Shown: positions 42,528-51,800 of the stretch, in pieces
How positions within the stretch are numbered: position 1 is the stretch's first letter
How the letters are laid out: each line of letters begins with the position of its first letter
Assembly: GCA_029550865.1 (NCBI GenBank)
Contig: JAKPGM010000078.1
Location: forward strand, 1-64,000
From: Bacteroidota bacterium
GTDB lineage: Bacteria; Bacteroidota; Bacteroidia; Bacteroidales; DTGW01
Reading direction: 5' to 3'
Length of the DNA stretch: 64,000 nucleotides
Notes under the pieces: generated by a model
What the model saw: the letters and a program-made list of their open reading frames with translations, nothing else
The model's database searches: none
Told to the model about the DNA's origin: nothing
Made by a program: the position numbers and the translations under genes

Positions 42528-44048
42528 ATGAAAAACAAATGGTCAATTAGCATTATTCTGGTGGTGGCGATTATTTTACTAGCCAACCTAATTTCTCAGG
42601 ATTTTTTTCTACGCATCGATTTTAGCGAAGACAAAAATTATACTTTGAGCAAGGCTACCAAAAATCTTCTCAAAGAATTAAAGGAACCCGTAACTGTCAT
42701 AGCATATTTTTCCGAGAATCTTCCGCCTAATGTTGCTCAAAGCAGAAAGGATTTAAAAGATTTACTGGTCGAATACAATACCCGTTCAAAGGGCATGGTA
42801 GTATACGAATTTGTTAATCCTAATGAAAATGAGGAAAAAGAGCAGGAAGCTGTTCAGGCGGGTATTAATCCTGTGCTGATTGATGTCCGGGAGAAAGATC
42901 AGATGAAGCAACAAAAAGCCTATATGGGAGTGGTAGTGTCGATGGGTGAACGAAAAGAGGTTATTCCTTTTATTCAACCCGGTACGGCAATCGAATACGA
43001 ACTGTCCAAAGCTATTAAGAAGCTCTCGATAGTGGATAAACCCACCATAGGTCTTTTGCAAGGGCATGGCGAGCCTTCGATTAACAATATTATTCAAGCG
43101 TACAATGAGTTAACCGTGCTTTATAATGTCGAACCTATCAATATATCCGATACTATCTCAGTGCCCGAACGTATCAAGACTTTACTCATTGTTCAACCTA
43201 AAGATTCTTTTAAAACGGGAGAGCTGAACCAGCTCGATGCTTTCTTGGCTCGCGGAGGAAATTTACTTATAGCAACCAGTCGCGTGAATGCTAACCTTCA
43301 AAATGCTTACAGTACCACCCTCAATACTGGCCTGGAAAATTGGCTACGCAAAAAGGGAATATTTATCAAGGACGATATTCTTACCGACGTAGCATGTTCG
43401 CAAATTCAAGTGGTTCAAAATCTTGGCGGATTTCAAATGATACGGCAGGTTCAGTTTCCCTATATTCCCGTTATAAAAAACTTTGCCAAGCATCCTGTTA
43501 CGGGAGGACTTGAAGCTGTTATTTTACCGTTTGCCAGTTCTATCGAGTTTGTTTCGCACGACTCGTTACAATTTTTCCCACTCGCTTTCACAAGCGAAAA
43601 ATCCTCGTCCGAAACATTGCCGGTATATTTTGATTTACAACGTCAATGGACACAAAACGATTTTCGACAAAAGAATCTTGTCGTTGCGGCAGCTGTTGAG
43701 GGTAAATTTGGAGGACAGGCAAAATCGAAAATCATTTGCATTGCCAGTGGCGACTTTATCCTCAACAGCCGAGGAAACGATCGGTCGCAGCAGCAAACCC
43801 TGGCACCCGACAATGTAAACATGTTTGTGAATAGCGTCGATTGGCTTACCGACGAAACCGGGCTTATTTCGCTTCGAACCAAAGCCATTACTTCGCGACC
43901 GCTTAAAGAAGTATCTGAAGTGACAAAAGGTTTTGTAAAATGGGCTAACTTCCTTGTGCCTATTCTTCTGGTCATAGGTTATGGATTTTTTAGATTTCAG
44001 TTGAATAGAAATATCAGAATTAAACGAATGGAGGAAAATTATGGCTAA
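42528..44048 (+). CDS. gldG: GldG-type ABC-transporter auxiliary protein
   Basis: A 506-residue membrane protein with an N-terminal anchor helix (residues 6-24), the characteristic segment FSEDKNYTLSKATKNLLKEL, a large periplasmic region of the Gldg/ABC-transporter-auxiliary type (VTVIAYFSENLPP; LLQGHGEPSINN), and a C-terminal transmembrane helix (FLVPILLVIGYGFFRFQL). It starts 25 nt after gldF and overlaps the DUF4340 gene by 8 nt. In Flavobacterium it is required for gliding; in this organism it more likely supports an exporter of unknown substrate. Confidence 0.87.
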   Translation: MKNKWSISIILVVAIILLANLISQDFFLRIDFSEDKNYTLSKATKNLLKELKEPVTVIAYFSENLPPNVAQSRKDLKDLLVEYNTRSKGMVVYEFVNPNENEEKEQEAVQAGINPVLIDVREKDQMKQQKAYMGVVVSMGERKEVIPFIQPGTAIEYELSKAIKKLSIVDKPTIGLLQGHGEPSINNIIQAYNELTVLYNVEPINISDTISVPERIKTLLIVQPKDSFKTGELNQLDAFLARGGNLLIATSRVNANLQNAYSTTLNTGLENWLRKKGIFIKDDILTDVACSQIQVVQNLGGFQMIRQVQFPYIPVIKNFAKHPVTGGLEAVILPFASSIEFVSHDSLQFFPLAFTSEKSSSETLPVYFDLQRQWTQNDFRQKNLVVAAAVEGKFGGQAKSKIICIASGDFILNSRGNDRSQQQTLAPDNVNMFVNSVDWLTDETGLISLRTKAITSRPLKEVSEVTKGFVKWANFLVPILLVIGYGFFRFQLNRNIRIKRMEENYG

Positions 44049-45030
44049 GTCATTGAACAATAAAACATTGTTGTATATTCTGGGGGCACTTATTCTCTTA
44101 TTTGTAGCCGTCAAATGGTATCAGCGTGCACGTGTGGAAAGAACATTAAAAACCGACCTGATAGAAATAGATACCAATAAGGTAACCGAAATTCTGCTCT
44201 ATCCAGCCTGTGAAAAAGGGGCTGAGATTAAATTTTTTAAAGAGGGAAAAGATTGGAAGGTAAAAAAAGGCCAGTTGGTATGCGAAACAGAATCAAATAC
44301 CGTTAAAAGCCTTCTTTCCACTCTGCAGGATATGAAAGTGAAAAGCCTCGTGTCGAAAGACAAAAATAAGTGGACAGAGTATCAGGTAACCGATAGTGCT
44401 GCTACAAAAGTTAAAGTACTTCAGGGAAAAAAGGTGGTGGCCAATCTTTACCTCGGACGTTTTAGCTATCAGCCAACCAATCAACGATATGGCATGTATG
44501 GTGGGGGCGGTGTGATGGGTACTACCTATGTGCGCCTTGCTAATGAAAACGAGGTTTATGCCGTCGATGGCTTCCTGGTTTTTACCTTCAATCAGAATTT
44601 TAACATGTTTCGTAAGCAAGCACTGGCAAAATTCGAACCCTCACAGATCGAAAAAATCCGTTTCAACTATCCTGCCGATAGCGGTTATGTGGTGGAGCTC
44701 ACTAATAATAAATGGTTGTTAGCAGGAATTCCTGCCGATTCCAATAAGGTGGCAACCTTCCTTAATCGTCTATCGTACAGGAGTTCTACCGATTTTAACG
44801 ATCATTATGTTCCTCAGGGAAATGCTATGTATACTGTTACCCTTGAGGGAAAAGCGATAAAGCCTATTACCATTGAAGCTTATCCATTTCGTGCCGACAC
44901 GCTGGTTGTTAATTCCACATACAACCCAAAGTCGTGGTTCAACTTCAGTCAAAAGACTTTGCTCGAGGAAATATTTTACCCCAAAAGCAAGTTTTTACCC
45001 GATGCTGAAAATAATAAAAATAAAAAATAG
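44041..45030 (+). CDS. DUF4340 domain protein of the gld ABC operon
   Basis: A 329-residue protein with one N-terminal membrane helix (LLYILGALILLFVAVKWY, about residues 10-27) and a long extracytoplasmic domain of DUF4340 type: repeated segments in which short strands follow a VTEILLYP or IEKIRFNYPADSGY pattern. Its start overlaps gldG by 8 nt, indicating coupling to the transporter. The family commonly follows GldG-like genes in many phyla; a role as a periplasmic partner of the exporter is inferred from that context. Confidence 0.8.
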   Translation: MAKSLNNKTLLYILGALILLFVAVKWYQRARVERTLKTDLIEIDTNKVTEILLYPACEKGAEIKFFKEGKDWKVKKGQLVCETESNTVKSLLSTLQDMKVKSLVSKDKNKWTEYQVTDSAATKVKVLQGKKVVANLYLGRFSYQPTNQRYGMYGGGGVMGTTYVRLANENEVYAVDGFLVFTFNQNFNMFRKQALAKFEPSQIEKIRFNYPADSGYVVELTNNKWLLAGIPADSNKVATFLNRLSYRSSTDFNDHYVPQGNAMYTVTLEGKAIKPITIEAYPFRADTLVVNSTYNPKSWFNFSQKTLLEEIFYPKSKFLPDAENNKNKK

Positions 45031-45090
45031 TCGCTTTAGAGGAATAGGATAAGCTGATAAAGATTTTTTGATTGATAAGAATTTTTGCTG

Positions 45091-45114
45091 AGGCTGATAA
45101 TATAATCAGCCTCT
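45091..45114. terminator. bidirectional terminator hairpin
   Basis: Perfect 9-bp stem GAGGCTGAT (45091-45099) / ATCAGCCTC (45106-45114) with loop AATATA, lying between the convergent DUF4340 gene and the sugar-binding lipoprotein gene. The plus-strand side continues TTATTGTTATTT, so it fits a terminator for the plus strand and possibly both. Confidence 0.7.
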
Positions 45115-45119
45115 TATTG

Positions 45120-46130
45120 TTATTTAATTTCCTCTTCTTTCAGGTAGTTATCTTTTATCAACAGATTAATCGAGTTTGCGTCAATTATCACTCCGTCGAG
45201 TAAGCGGGAAGGTATATCGGCAAAGTCATTGTTGACCCGTTGTGGGAGTATATCGTCTACTGACTGGTTTTCTAAATATCGAACCGAGATTTCTAAGGCC
45301 AGATCTACCAATTTTCTAACAGGTTTATAAATGGTCATGCTTTGCTCACCATTGATTATTGCCTTGCAGGCATAGGGTTCAGCATTTTGGCCTGTAGTAA
45401 CCAATCCACGTAAATCGATGGATGCATTTTTTAAGGCTTCACGGCATCCCCGTGCCATCAGATCGGAACTGCATAAAATACATGATGGGGTATCGGCACT
45501 CAAGCTCAGGTATTTTTGCATGATATGCCTGGCATTACTTTCATTCCAGTTTTCAACAAACATCGTAAAATCGATAGTGATATCGCCAGCATTTATAGCA
45601 GGTTGTAAGCTTTTGAGTATCCCTTCCTGTATCCATACAGCATTGATGTCGCTCTTATCGCCATTGAGTATAATGTATTTTCCTTTTGGTTTATGTTGTA
45701 AAGCATACTCGGCAATCATTTCGCCAATTTTTTTTGCGTCGAAGGAAATGTATGCATCTGGCTCACAACCCACAATTAATCGGTCGTAAGATATAACTTT
45801 CACCCCAGCTTCATGTGCTCTTCTCACCATCACAGCAGCGGTATACCTATTAACAGGGTCAAGAATGATAACTTTTGCTCCTTTTTGAAGTATTTCGTCA
45901 AATTGTTGAATCTGTTTCTGCTCGTCATTATCCGATGCGGCAAAAAGTAATTCTATGCCTTTCTCCTTACATTTTTCCAACATGTACGATTGTTCAATCA
46001 AGTATCGTTTGTTATTCAAATTCGGAAGTATAAATCCTATTTTAGCTGTTCCGTTGTGGCAACTTGCACTCAGTACAACGACGACCAGCAAAAACAGATA
46101 TGTTATGGTATACCAGTTGAATTTTCTCAT
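45120..46130 (-). CDS. xylose/ribose-binding-like lipoprotein (orphan periplasmic binding protein 1)
   Basis: A 336-residue lipoprotein. Start at the ATG at 46130 (MRKFNWYTITYLFLLVVVV); lipobox SASC gives lipidated Cys24. The mature part is a type I periplasmic binding protein close to XylF: GFILPNLNNKRYLIEQ, ASDNDEQKQIQQFDEILQKG, VISYDRLI and LNGDKSDINAVWIQEG are the usual ligand-lobe motifs. No ABC permease or ATPase and no histidine kinase lies nearby. A clear paralogue (51969-52988) lies on the same strand 6 kb away. Role inferred as sugar binding for sensing or uptake. Confidence 0.85.
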   Translation of the reverse strand: MRKFNWYTITYLFLLVVVVLSASCHNGTAKIGFILPNLNNKRYLIEQSYMLEKCKEKGIELLFAASDNDEQKQIQQFDEILQKGAKVIILDPVNRYTAAVMVRRAHEAGVKVISYDRLIVGCEPDAYISFDAKKIGEMIAEYALQHKPKGKYIILNGDKSDINAVWIQEGILKSLQPAINAGDITIDFTMFVENWNESNARHIMQKYLSLSADTPSCILCSSDLMARGCREALKNASIDLRGLVTTGQNAEPYACKAIINGEQSMTIYKPVRKLVDLALEISVRYLENQSVDDILPQRVNNDFADIPSRLLDGVIIDANSINLLIKDNYLKEEEIK

Positions 46131-46240
46131 AAGCTTTTTTTGCAAATATCAATGTTCTCTAAAGTTTATTTGGGTTATGTTTTAATCTTAAATTAGTAAA
46201 AAAAAGTAATGCCAGCAAAATCATACATTTTGACAGTTTT

Positions 46241-46259
46241 ATATTATAAGTTATAATAT
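46241..46259. promoter_or_regulatory. 19-bp palindrome with overlapping sigma70-like elements
   Basis: ATATTATAA-G-TTATAATAT is a perfect inverted repeat around one base. The same stretch holds TATAAT at 46252-46257 placed 16 nt after TTGACA at 46230-46235, a good match to the enterobacterial-type promoter, which Bacteroidota do not normally use. The base composition makes chance possible. Confidence 0.35.
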
Positions 46260-46437
46260 GCTGTTAATCAAAAAATTGAGGTATCTACAGGGTGTTTTTT
46301 GATTCTTATGACTTATAGTGGCTTGCCGAAATCGAAATTTAGATTATCAGAGTAGTTGTTTTTATTGTTAAACCATAATTGCCTGATTAAAAATAAAAAA
46401 TAAAGCAATGATGTTTTATAATTTGCCATAAATCGTA

Positions 46438-46445
46438 TATATTTG
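46438..46445 (+). promoter_or_regulatory. -7 promoter element of the HU gene
   Basis: TATATTTG matches TAnnTTTG exactly, 56 nt before the HU start codon. The expected -33 position shows only TTTT (46414-46417), so the promoter is partly supported. Confidence 0.45.
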
Positions 46446-46500
46446 CAAACCCAAAAAAGAAATAAAATAGTATAATGTTGATAATTAAAGTTTTAATAAG

Positions 46501-46788
46501 ATGACAAAAGCAGACATTGTAAACGAAATTTCGAAGAGTACGGGGATAGAAAAGGTTACCGTACAGAAGACAGTTGAAGCTTTTATGGAATGCATTAAAG
46601 ACTCGATGGTAAAGGAAAAAAACATTTACCTGCGAGGATTTGGTAGCTTTATCATTAAGGAACGTGCTCAAAAAACAGCACGTAATATCTCAAAAAATAC
46701 TACTATCATTATTCCTGCCCATAAGGTGCCGGCATTTAAACCTGCCAAATCGTTTGTCAACAAGGTTAAAGCCAGCGTTAGTAAGTAA
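46501..46788 (+). CDS. HU/IHF-family DNA-binding protein
   Basis: A 95-residue nucleoid protein. Family features are the N-terminal helices MTKADIVNEISKSTGI, the GFGSFIIKERAQKTARN beta-arm entry, the DNA-intercalating region around IIIPAHKVPAFKPAKSF, and the basic tail. It bends or packages DNA as a dimer. The gene is followed by a 30-codon basic ORF and then RNase G, an order I recall from other Bacteroidota. Distinguishing HU from IHF is not possible from this sequence alone. Confidence 0.92.
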   Translation: MTKADIVNEISKSTGIEKVTVQKTVEAFMECIKDSMVKEKNIYLRGFGSFIIKERAQKTARNISKNTTIIIPAHKVPAFKPAKSFVNKVKASVSK

Positions 46789-46820
46789 TTGTGAATTATT
46801 AATCTTAAAAATTTAGAATT

Positions 46821-46913
46821 ATGCCTTGCGGGAGAAAACGTAAAAGACATAAAATGGCCACACACAAACGTAAAAAACGTCTTAGAAAAAATCGCCATAA
46901 GAAAAAGAAGTAG
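46821..46913 (+). CDS. 30-residue basic COX24/AURKAIP1-domain protein
   Basis: ATG at 46821, TAG at 46911-46913. The peptide begins MPCGRKRKRHKMATHKRKKR and ends in a Lys run; over 60% of residues are Lys, Arg or His. The KRKRHKMATHKRKKRLRK core is the signature of the COX24/AURKAIP1 C-terminal domain, known in mitochondria as ribosomal protein mS38, and tiny bacterial members occur in Bacteroidota. It is therefore probably a small ribosome-associated protein that binds rRNA. It is easily missed by gene finders because of its size. An intrinsic terminator follows 20 nt later. Confidence 0.8.
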   Translation: MPCGRKRKRHKMATHKRKKRLRKNRHKKKK

Positions 46914-46932
46914 GAAATATTTGAGTTTTGAG

Positions 46933-46963
46933 CAAACCTAAAACCCTAAAGGTTTTAGGTTTG
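46933..46963 (+). terminator. intrinsic terminator after the HU/COX24 genes
   Basis: Perfect 13-bp stem CAAACCTAAAACC (46933-46945) / GGTTTTAGGTTTG (46951-46963), loop CTAAA, followed by TTGTATTTTTG. It separates HU and the mini-gene from RNase G. Confidence 0.85.
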
Positions 46964-47218
46964 TTGTATTTTTGTACTTCCAGTCATTGTATTATTTTAA
47001 AAAATAGTACCTTTACCTCTGTTTCGTCAGCGTGATACGCTTTTTTGACGGAACTTTTTAATGATTTGGCGTATCGATATATTGATACGTGAAAATTAAT
47101 CAGCCTATATCATGTATTATATCTGCTAAGTTGATTTAAAAAATCATGGGTATAGGCAAAGCGGATATTAAATGTATTTGCTGAGTTTTAAAGTGTTGCT
47201 TTTTCAAAATCGATACTT
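46964..47218 (+). other. RNase G upstream region with inverted repeats
   Basis: About 255 nt without a gene. Two small inverted repeats are present: GCGT-GAT-ACGC followed by T6 at 47030-47046, nested inside CGTCA/TGACG, and CGTATCGATA/TATTGATACG at 47070-47089. RNase E/G mRNAs are often autoregulated through 5'-leader hairpins, so this could be such a leader; that is inference. Confidence 0.4.
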
Positions 47219-48745
47219 GTGAACAACGAACTTATAATAAATGCCACACCTACTGAGATTGCCATAGCTTTACTTCGAGATAAGCAGCTGGTTGAGCTCC
47301 ACAAGGAGAAGAATAACATACAGTTTTCGGTAGGCGATATCTATATAGGCAGAGTGAAAAAGCTGATGCCAGGTCTTAACGCAGCCTTTGTGGATGTAGG
47401 TTCAGAAAAGGATGCTTTTTTACATTATCTCGACCTGGGTCCACAGGTATTATCGCTTCAAAAGTTCCTAAAAGCCTGTTTAAATCGAAAAGGCAGGATT
47501 CCATCACTTCAAAAATTTCCCAACGAACCCGATATCGATAAAAATGGGAAAATTACACAGGTGCTCCAGCCAGGGCAGCCTATCGTTGTGCAAATTGTAA
47601 AAGAACCCATCAGTACCAAGGGCCCTCGATTAAGCTCCGAAATTACTATTGCAGGTCGAAATCTGGTGTTACTTCCTTTCTCCGACAAAGTGTCCGTTTC
47701 CCAAAAAATTGAGTCGGCCGAGGAACGTCAACGACTGAAAACTTTGCTGCAGAGCATTAAGCCTCGCAACTATGGTGTGATTGTACGAACCGTCGCCGAA
47801 TCCAAAAAAGTTGCCGTTCTCGATAACGAACTCAAAGCACTGGTGAAAAAATGGGAATCGGCTTTTGAAGGCATTAGCGATACCAATATTCCCCAAAGAA
47901 TTCTTAGCGAAGTGTCACGCACATCGGCTATTTTGCGCGATGCACTGAACGGAACCTTCAGTCATATTTACGTCAATGATGAGGTTATTTTTGAAGAGGT
48001 GAAAGAGTATATCAGTGAAATAGCTCCTGAAAAAGAGAATATTGTTAAGCTATACAAGGGAAAAGTTCCTATCTTTGAACATTTTGGCATTGAAAAAGCC
48101 ATAAAAGCTTCGTTTGGTCGTACAGTTTCCTTAAAAAATGGTGCTTATCTGGTTATTGAGCACACCGAGGCAATGCATGTAATCGACGTGAACAGTGGTA
48201 ACCGGTCGCGTTCCTCAAAAGACCAGGAAACCAATGCCCTGGATGTCAACCTTGCAGCTTGCGATGAAATTGCTCGACAGTTGCTACTGCGTGATATGGG
48301 GGGCATTATTGTGGTCGATTTTATCGATATGCAGAGCAACGAACATAAACAGATGGTGTACGAGAAAATGAAAGCTCTGCTTTCGCAACAAAAGGCTAAA
48401 CACAACGTGCTTCCGCTAAGTAAGTTTGGCCTGATGCAAATTACCCGTCAACGGGTTCGACCCGAAATGCACATCGATACTACCGAAAAATGTCCTACCT
48501 GCAAGGGAACAGGCGAAATATATCCCAGTATCCTGGTTGAAAAAGATATTGAATTGGCACTTGACAATTTTATAAAAACCGAAAAACGTAGGTTTATCCG
48601 CCTACGCGTTCATCCCTATGTGGCAGCATTTCTTAAAAGTGGTCTGTTTTCGGTGCGCATGCGTTGGATGTTGAAGTATCGTTGCTGGATACGTATCAAA
48701 CCTGCCTATGCGCTTACGCTGCTTGATTTTCGAATCGACGCGTAA
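47219..48745 (+). CDS. rng: ribonuclease G/E family endoribonuclease
   Basis: A 508-residue RNase E/G. An S1 domain is inserted early (VGDIYIGRVKKLMPGLNAAFVDVGSEKDAFLH), the two catalytic Asp lie in AMHVIDVNSGNRS and IIVVDFIDMQ, and the zinc-link motif is CPTCKGTGE. It lacks the long C-terminal degradosome scaffold of RNase E, so RNase G is the closer name. It processes rRNA 5' ends and decays mRNA. The start codon is a GTG at 47219. The gene precedes the AddA-like gene by 73 nt. Confidence 0.92.
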   Translation: MNNELIINATPTEIAIALLRDKQLVELHKEKNNIQFSVGDIYIGRVKKLMPGLNAAFVDVGSEKDAFLHYLDLGPQVLSLQKFLKACLNRKGRIPSLQKFPNEPDIDKNGKITQVLQPGQPIVVQIVKEPISTKGPRLSSEITIAGRNLVLLPFSDKVSVSQKIESAEERQRLKTLLQSIKPRNYGVIVRTVAESKKVAVLDNELKALVKKWESAFEGISDTNIPQRILSEVSRTSAILRDALNGTFSHIYVNDEVIFEEVKEYISEIAPEKENIVKLYKGKVPIFEHFGIEKAIKASFGRTVSLKNGAYLVIEHTEAMHVIDVNSGNRSRSSKDQETNALDVNLAACDEIARQLLLRDMGGIIVVDFIDMQSNEHKQMVYEKMKALLSQQKAKHNVLPLSKFGLMQITRQRVRPEMHIDTTEKCPTCKGTGEIYPSILVEKDIELALDNFIKTEKRRFIRLRVHPYVAAFLKSGLFSVRMRWMLKYRCWIRIKPAYALTLLDFRIDA

Positions 48746-48818
48746 TCGCTCCTATTTTCTCCCGAGTTTCTGAGGCGATAGGGTAAATATTTTCTTATTT
48801 TTACCAAAATATTTAGCC

Positions 48819-51800
48819 ATGTCGCAATTACAAATTGTCGAAGCTTCGGCAGGTTCGGGAAAGACCCACCGACTGGTGTTTGAATATTTGCGCCTATTAT
48901 TGCTTAATCCCGACAATTACCAGCATATTCTTGCGGTTACCTTTACCAACAAGGCTACCGAAGAGATGAAGTCGCGTATCATCCTTGAATTATCTAAACT
49001 ACAGCATATTTGCAACTCATCCTGTAACCCTTCCTGCGAGCGTGCCTCTGCTCATCTTTCTTCTTTATCGGAAAACCTTAAACTTTCGGCCGAAGATATT
49101 GCTCAAAAGGCTGGCATTGCACTTTACAATATTCTGCACAACTACTCTCGCTTTTCCATAATGACCATCGATAGCTTTTTTCAACAGATTCTGCGTGCTT
49201 TCCTTAGAGAAGTAGGTTTGGGTACTTCTACACGCATCGAACTCGATGAAGAGTGGGTGATTCAACAAACAGTCGACCAGTTATTACTCGACCTGGATGC
49301 TGGAGATGAACTTTATCAATGGCTCGTACACTATATGCTCGAGCAGATTGCGCAGGGAAAATCCTGGAGTGTCTCCGAAAAACTGATGGATATGGCTCAC
49401 GAACTGCTGAGCGAAAAGTTCTTTGCTCTCCCTGCCGATTATCAACAACGTTTGTTTAGCGAAGGCTTCAGGCAACAGTTTCCTCTGAATGAATTTTATC
49501 AATTTAAATCGGCTTACGAAAAGTATTTACGGGAAAAAGCCCAGCAGGCTCTTGAAATTATCAGTAAAAATTCACTGGATGAAGCTGACTTCTCTGGAAA
49601 AAGTAAAGGGGTCGTAAATTTTTTTAACAAACTTAAAGCATCCAATTTCGATAATTTACGAAGGGATGATACATATGATGTCCCTGAAAAATGGCCGCAT
49701 AAAGATTCTAAAAATAAAGAAAAGGTTTTAAAGATCCTTCATCAGGAGGGATTATTTGCTTGCTATCTGGATATTAAAAATTATCTAAATGAAAATCAGC
49801 AAAAATATAATGATGTACTTGCTATTCTAAAAAATATCTATACGTATGGCGTGCTTGCAGATATCGCCCATGCACTCGATAAAGTACTCAGAGAAAATGA
49901 TATTCAGTTGTTGAGTAGGGCAAGTCAGTTTATACAACTGCTCATTGGACAGAACGATGCCCCTTTCATTTATGAAAAATCGGGACGTTTCCTGCGGCAT
50001 TTTATCATTGATGAATTTCAGGATACCTCCTATCTGCAATGGCAGAATTTTCGACCGCTCATCAGTGAGTCTCTGGCTAACGATAACTTTGCCATGGTGG
50101 TGGGCGATGTGAAACAGTCCATTTATCGCTGGCGCAATACCGACTGGACTATCCTGGAGAGAAAGGCCGAAGAAGATGTTCGTTCACATGGTTCGAAGCG
50201 TATTACCCTGGATACGAACTGGCGCAGTCTGCCCGAAATAGTAAATTTCAACAATGCTTTTTTTGGTGATTACCTTGTAACTGCTAATCCCCAATTAGTA
50301 TCAATTTATAAAACTGTTAAGCAAACCTGTGCATATCGAGGTGAATTCAGCGGTATGGTGAAGATAGAGGGTAAGCTTGTAAATAATGAGGAAAACAACG
50401 AAGGTGAAGATAATAACTCATCGGCCGCTAACTGGGCTATTGATCAAATTTTAAAACTTTTATCCCTGGGATATCGACAAAAGGATATTGCCATCCTTGT
50501 GCGCGAACGAAAAGAGGGCATTATCATTACAGAAGCTATCAACAACTATAACCAAAAGCAGTCTGATTCAAAATCGACTATTCACGTCCTGTCTGCCGAA
50601 ACTGCTTTGTTGACACAGTGTGTAGCAATTAATATTATTACGGAGGTTTTTCAGTATCTTCTCAATCCCAATGATGCGGTTAATCTGGCGGCTCTTCAAA
50701 TTCATCTGGAACAGGTAAATAGGCTCTTAGTTTCGGCGCAAGTGGATATTGATTTCGACATCTCGATCGATAATTTTCTTGAACGCATTTCCAGCTTATT
50801 GTTGGACAATCCTGTAGAACTTTTCGAAGAGGTGGTTCAAATGTTATCTCTTAATCAATATACACCTTTTTTGCCTTATCTTCAAGCTTTTCATAATTAT
50901 ATACACGATTTTTGCATTACCCACATTCCTCACCTCAAGGCATTTATGGAGTATTGGGAGCATAAAAAAGATAAAGTTGCGCTCGAACTTTCTGAGAAGC
51001 AGGATGCTGTACGAATTTTAACCATCCATAAGGCAAAAGGACTGCAATTCCCTAATGTGATTATTCCTTTTTGCAATTGGTCATTGAATTATAGGGGTAA
51101 TCAGGCTCCGTTGCTCTGGTGTGAGGCTAAAAATTCTCCCGCAGCATCACTACAGTACATCCCTATTCGCTATGCGCAGGAACTCGAAAATACAAGCTTT
51201 AGAGAAGAATATGAAAAGGAACGAACGCAATATTTTATTGACAATATAAATCTTCTTTATGTGGCTCTTACCCGTCCCATGCATCATTTATTTGTTTATA
51301 TCCCTCAGGTAAAGGATAAGTCGAAAGACTGTCAAACGGTGGGGGATTGGTTGTATCGTTATGTATTAGCATTTTCCCAATCACAGGGTGCAAAGCTATT
51401 TTTTCAAAAGGGAGAGTTGCAATATGTTAGCGAAATTTCTGGAGATATCGAATCGGAAGATTATCAGTTTACGCATTACGCTGTGTATCCAACAGTGCAA
51501 CGTGTAAAGCAAAAATCTGCCTATGGGGGTATCCTCACACCTATCATGCAGTATGGCAACATCATGCATCGTTTATTCCAGTATATTCACTATGCCGATG
51601 ATATCGAAATGGCGGTAGATGTGCTCGTGACCGAAGGTATGATTTCCGCACGCGAACGCCAGACAATCGTTATCTGGCTTGAACAACTGCTTGCTCAACC
51701 CGAAGTACAGGCATGGTATAACCGTCATTGGAAAATATACACAGAGGCTACCGTTGTAGCACCATTTCAACACCCCTATCGTCCCGATAGGGTGATGATT

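Larger units (their letters stand above)
46131..46500. other. 370-nt intergenic region with palindrome and HU promoter
   Basis: AT-rich region between divergent genes. It contains a 19-bp perfect palindrome at 46241-46259 and a TATATTTG element at 46438-46445. No ORF with gene-like features was seen. Confidence 0.5.
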
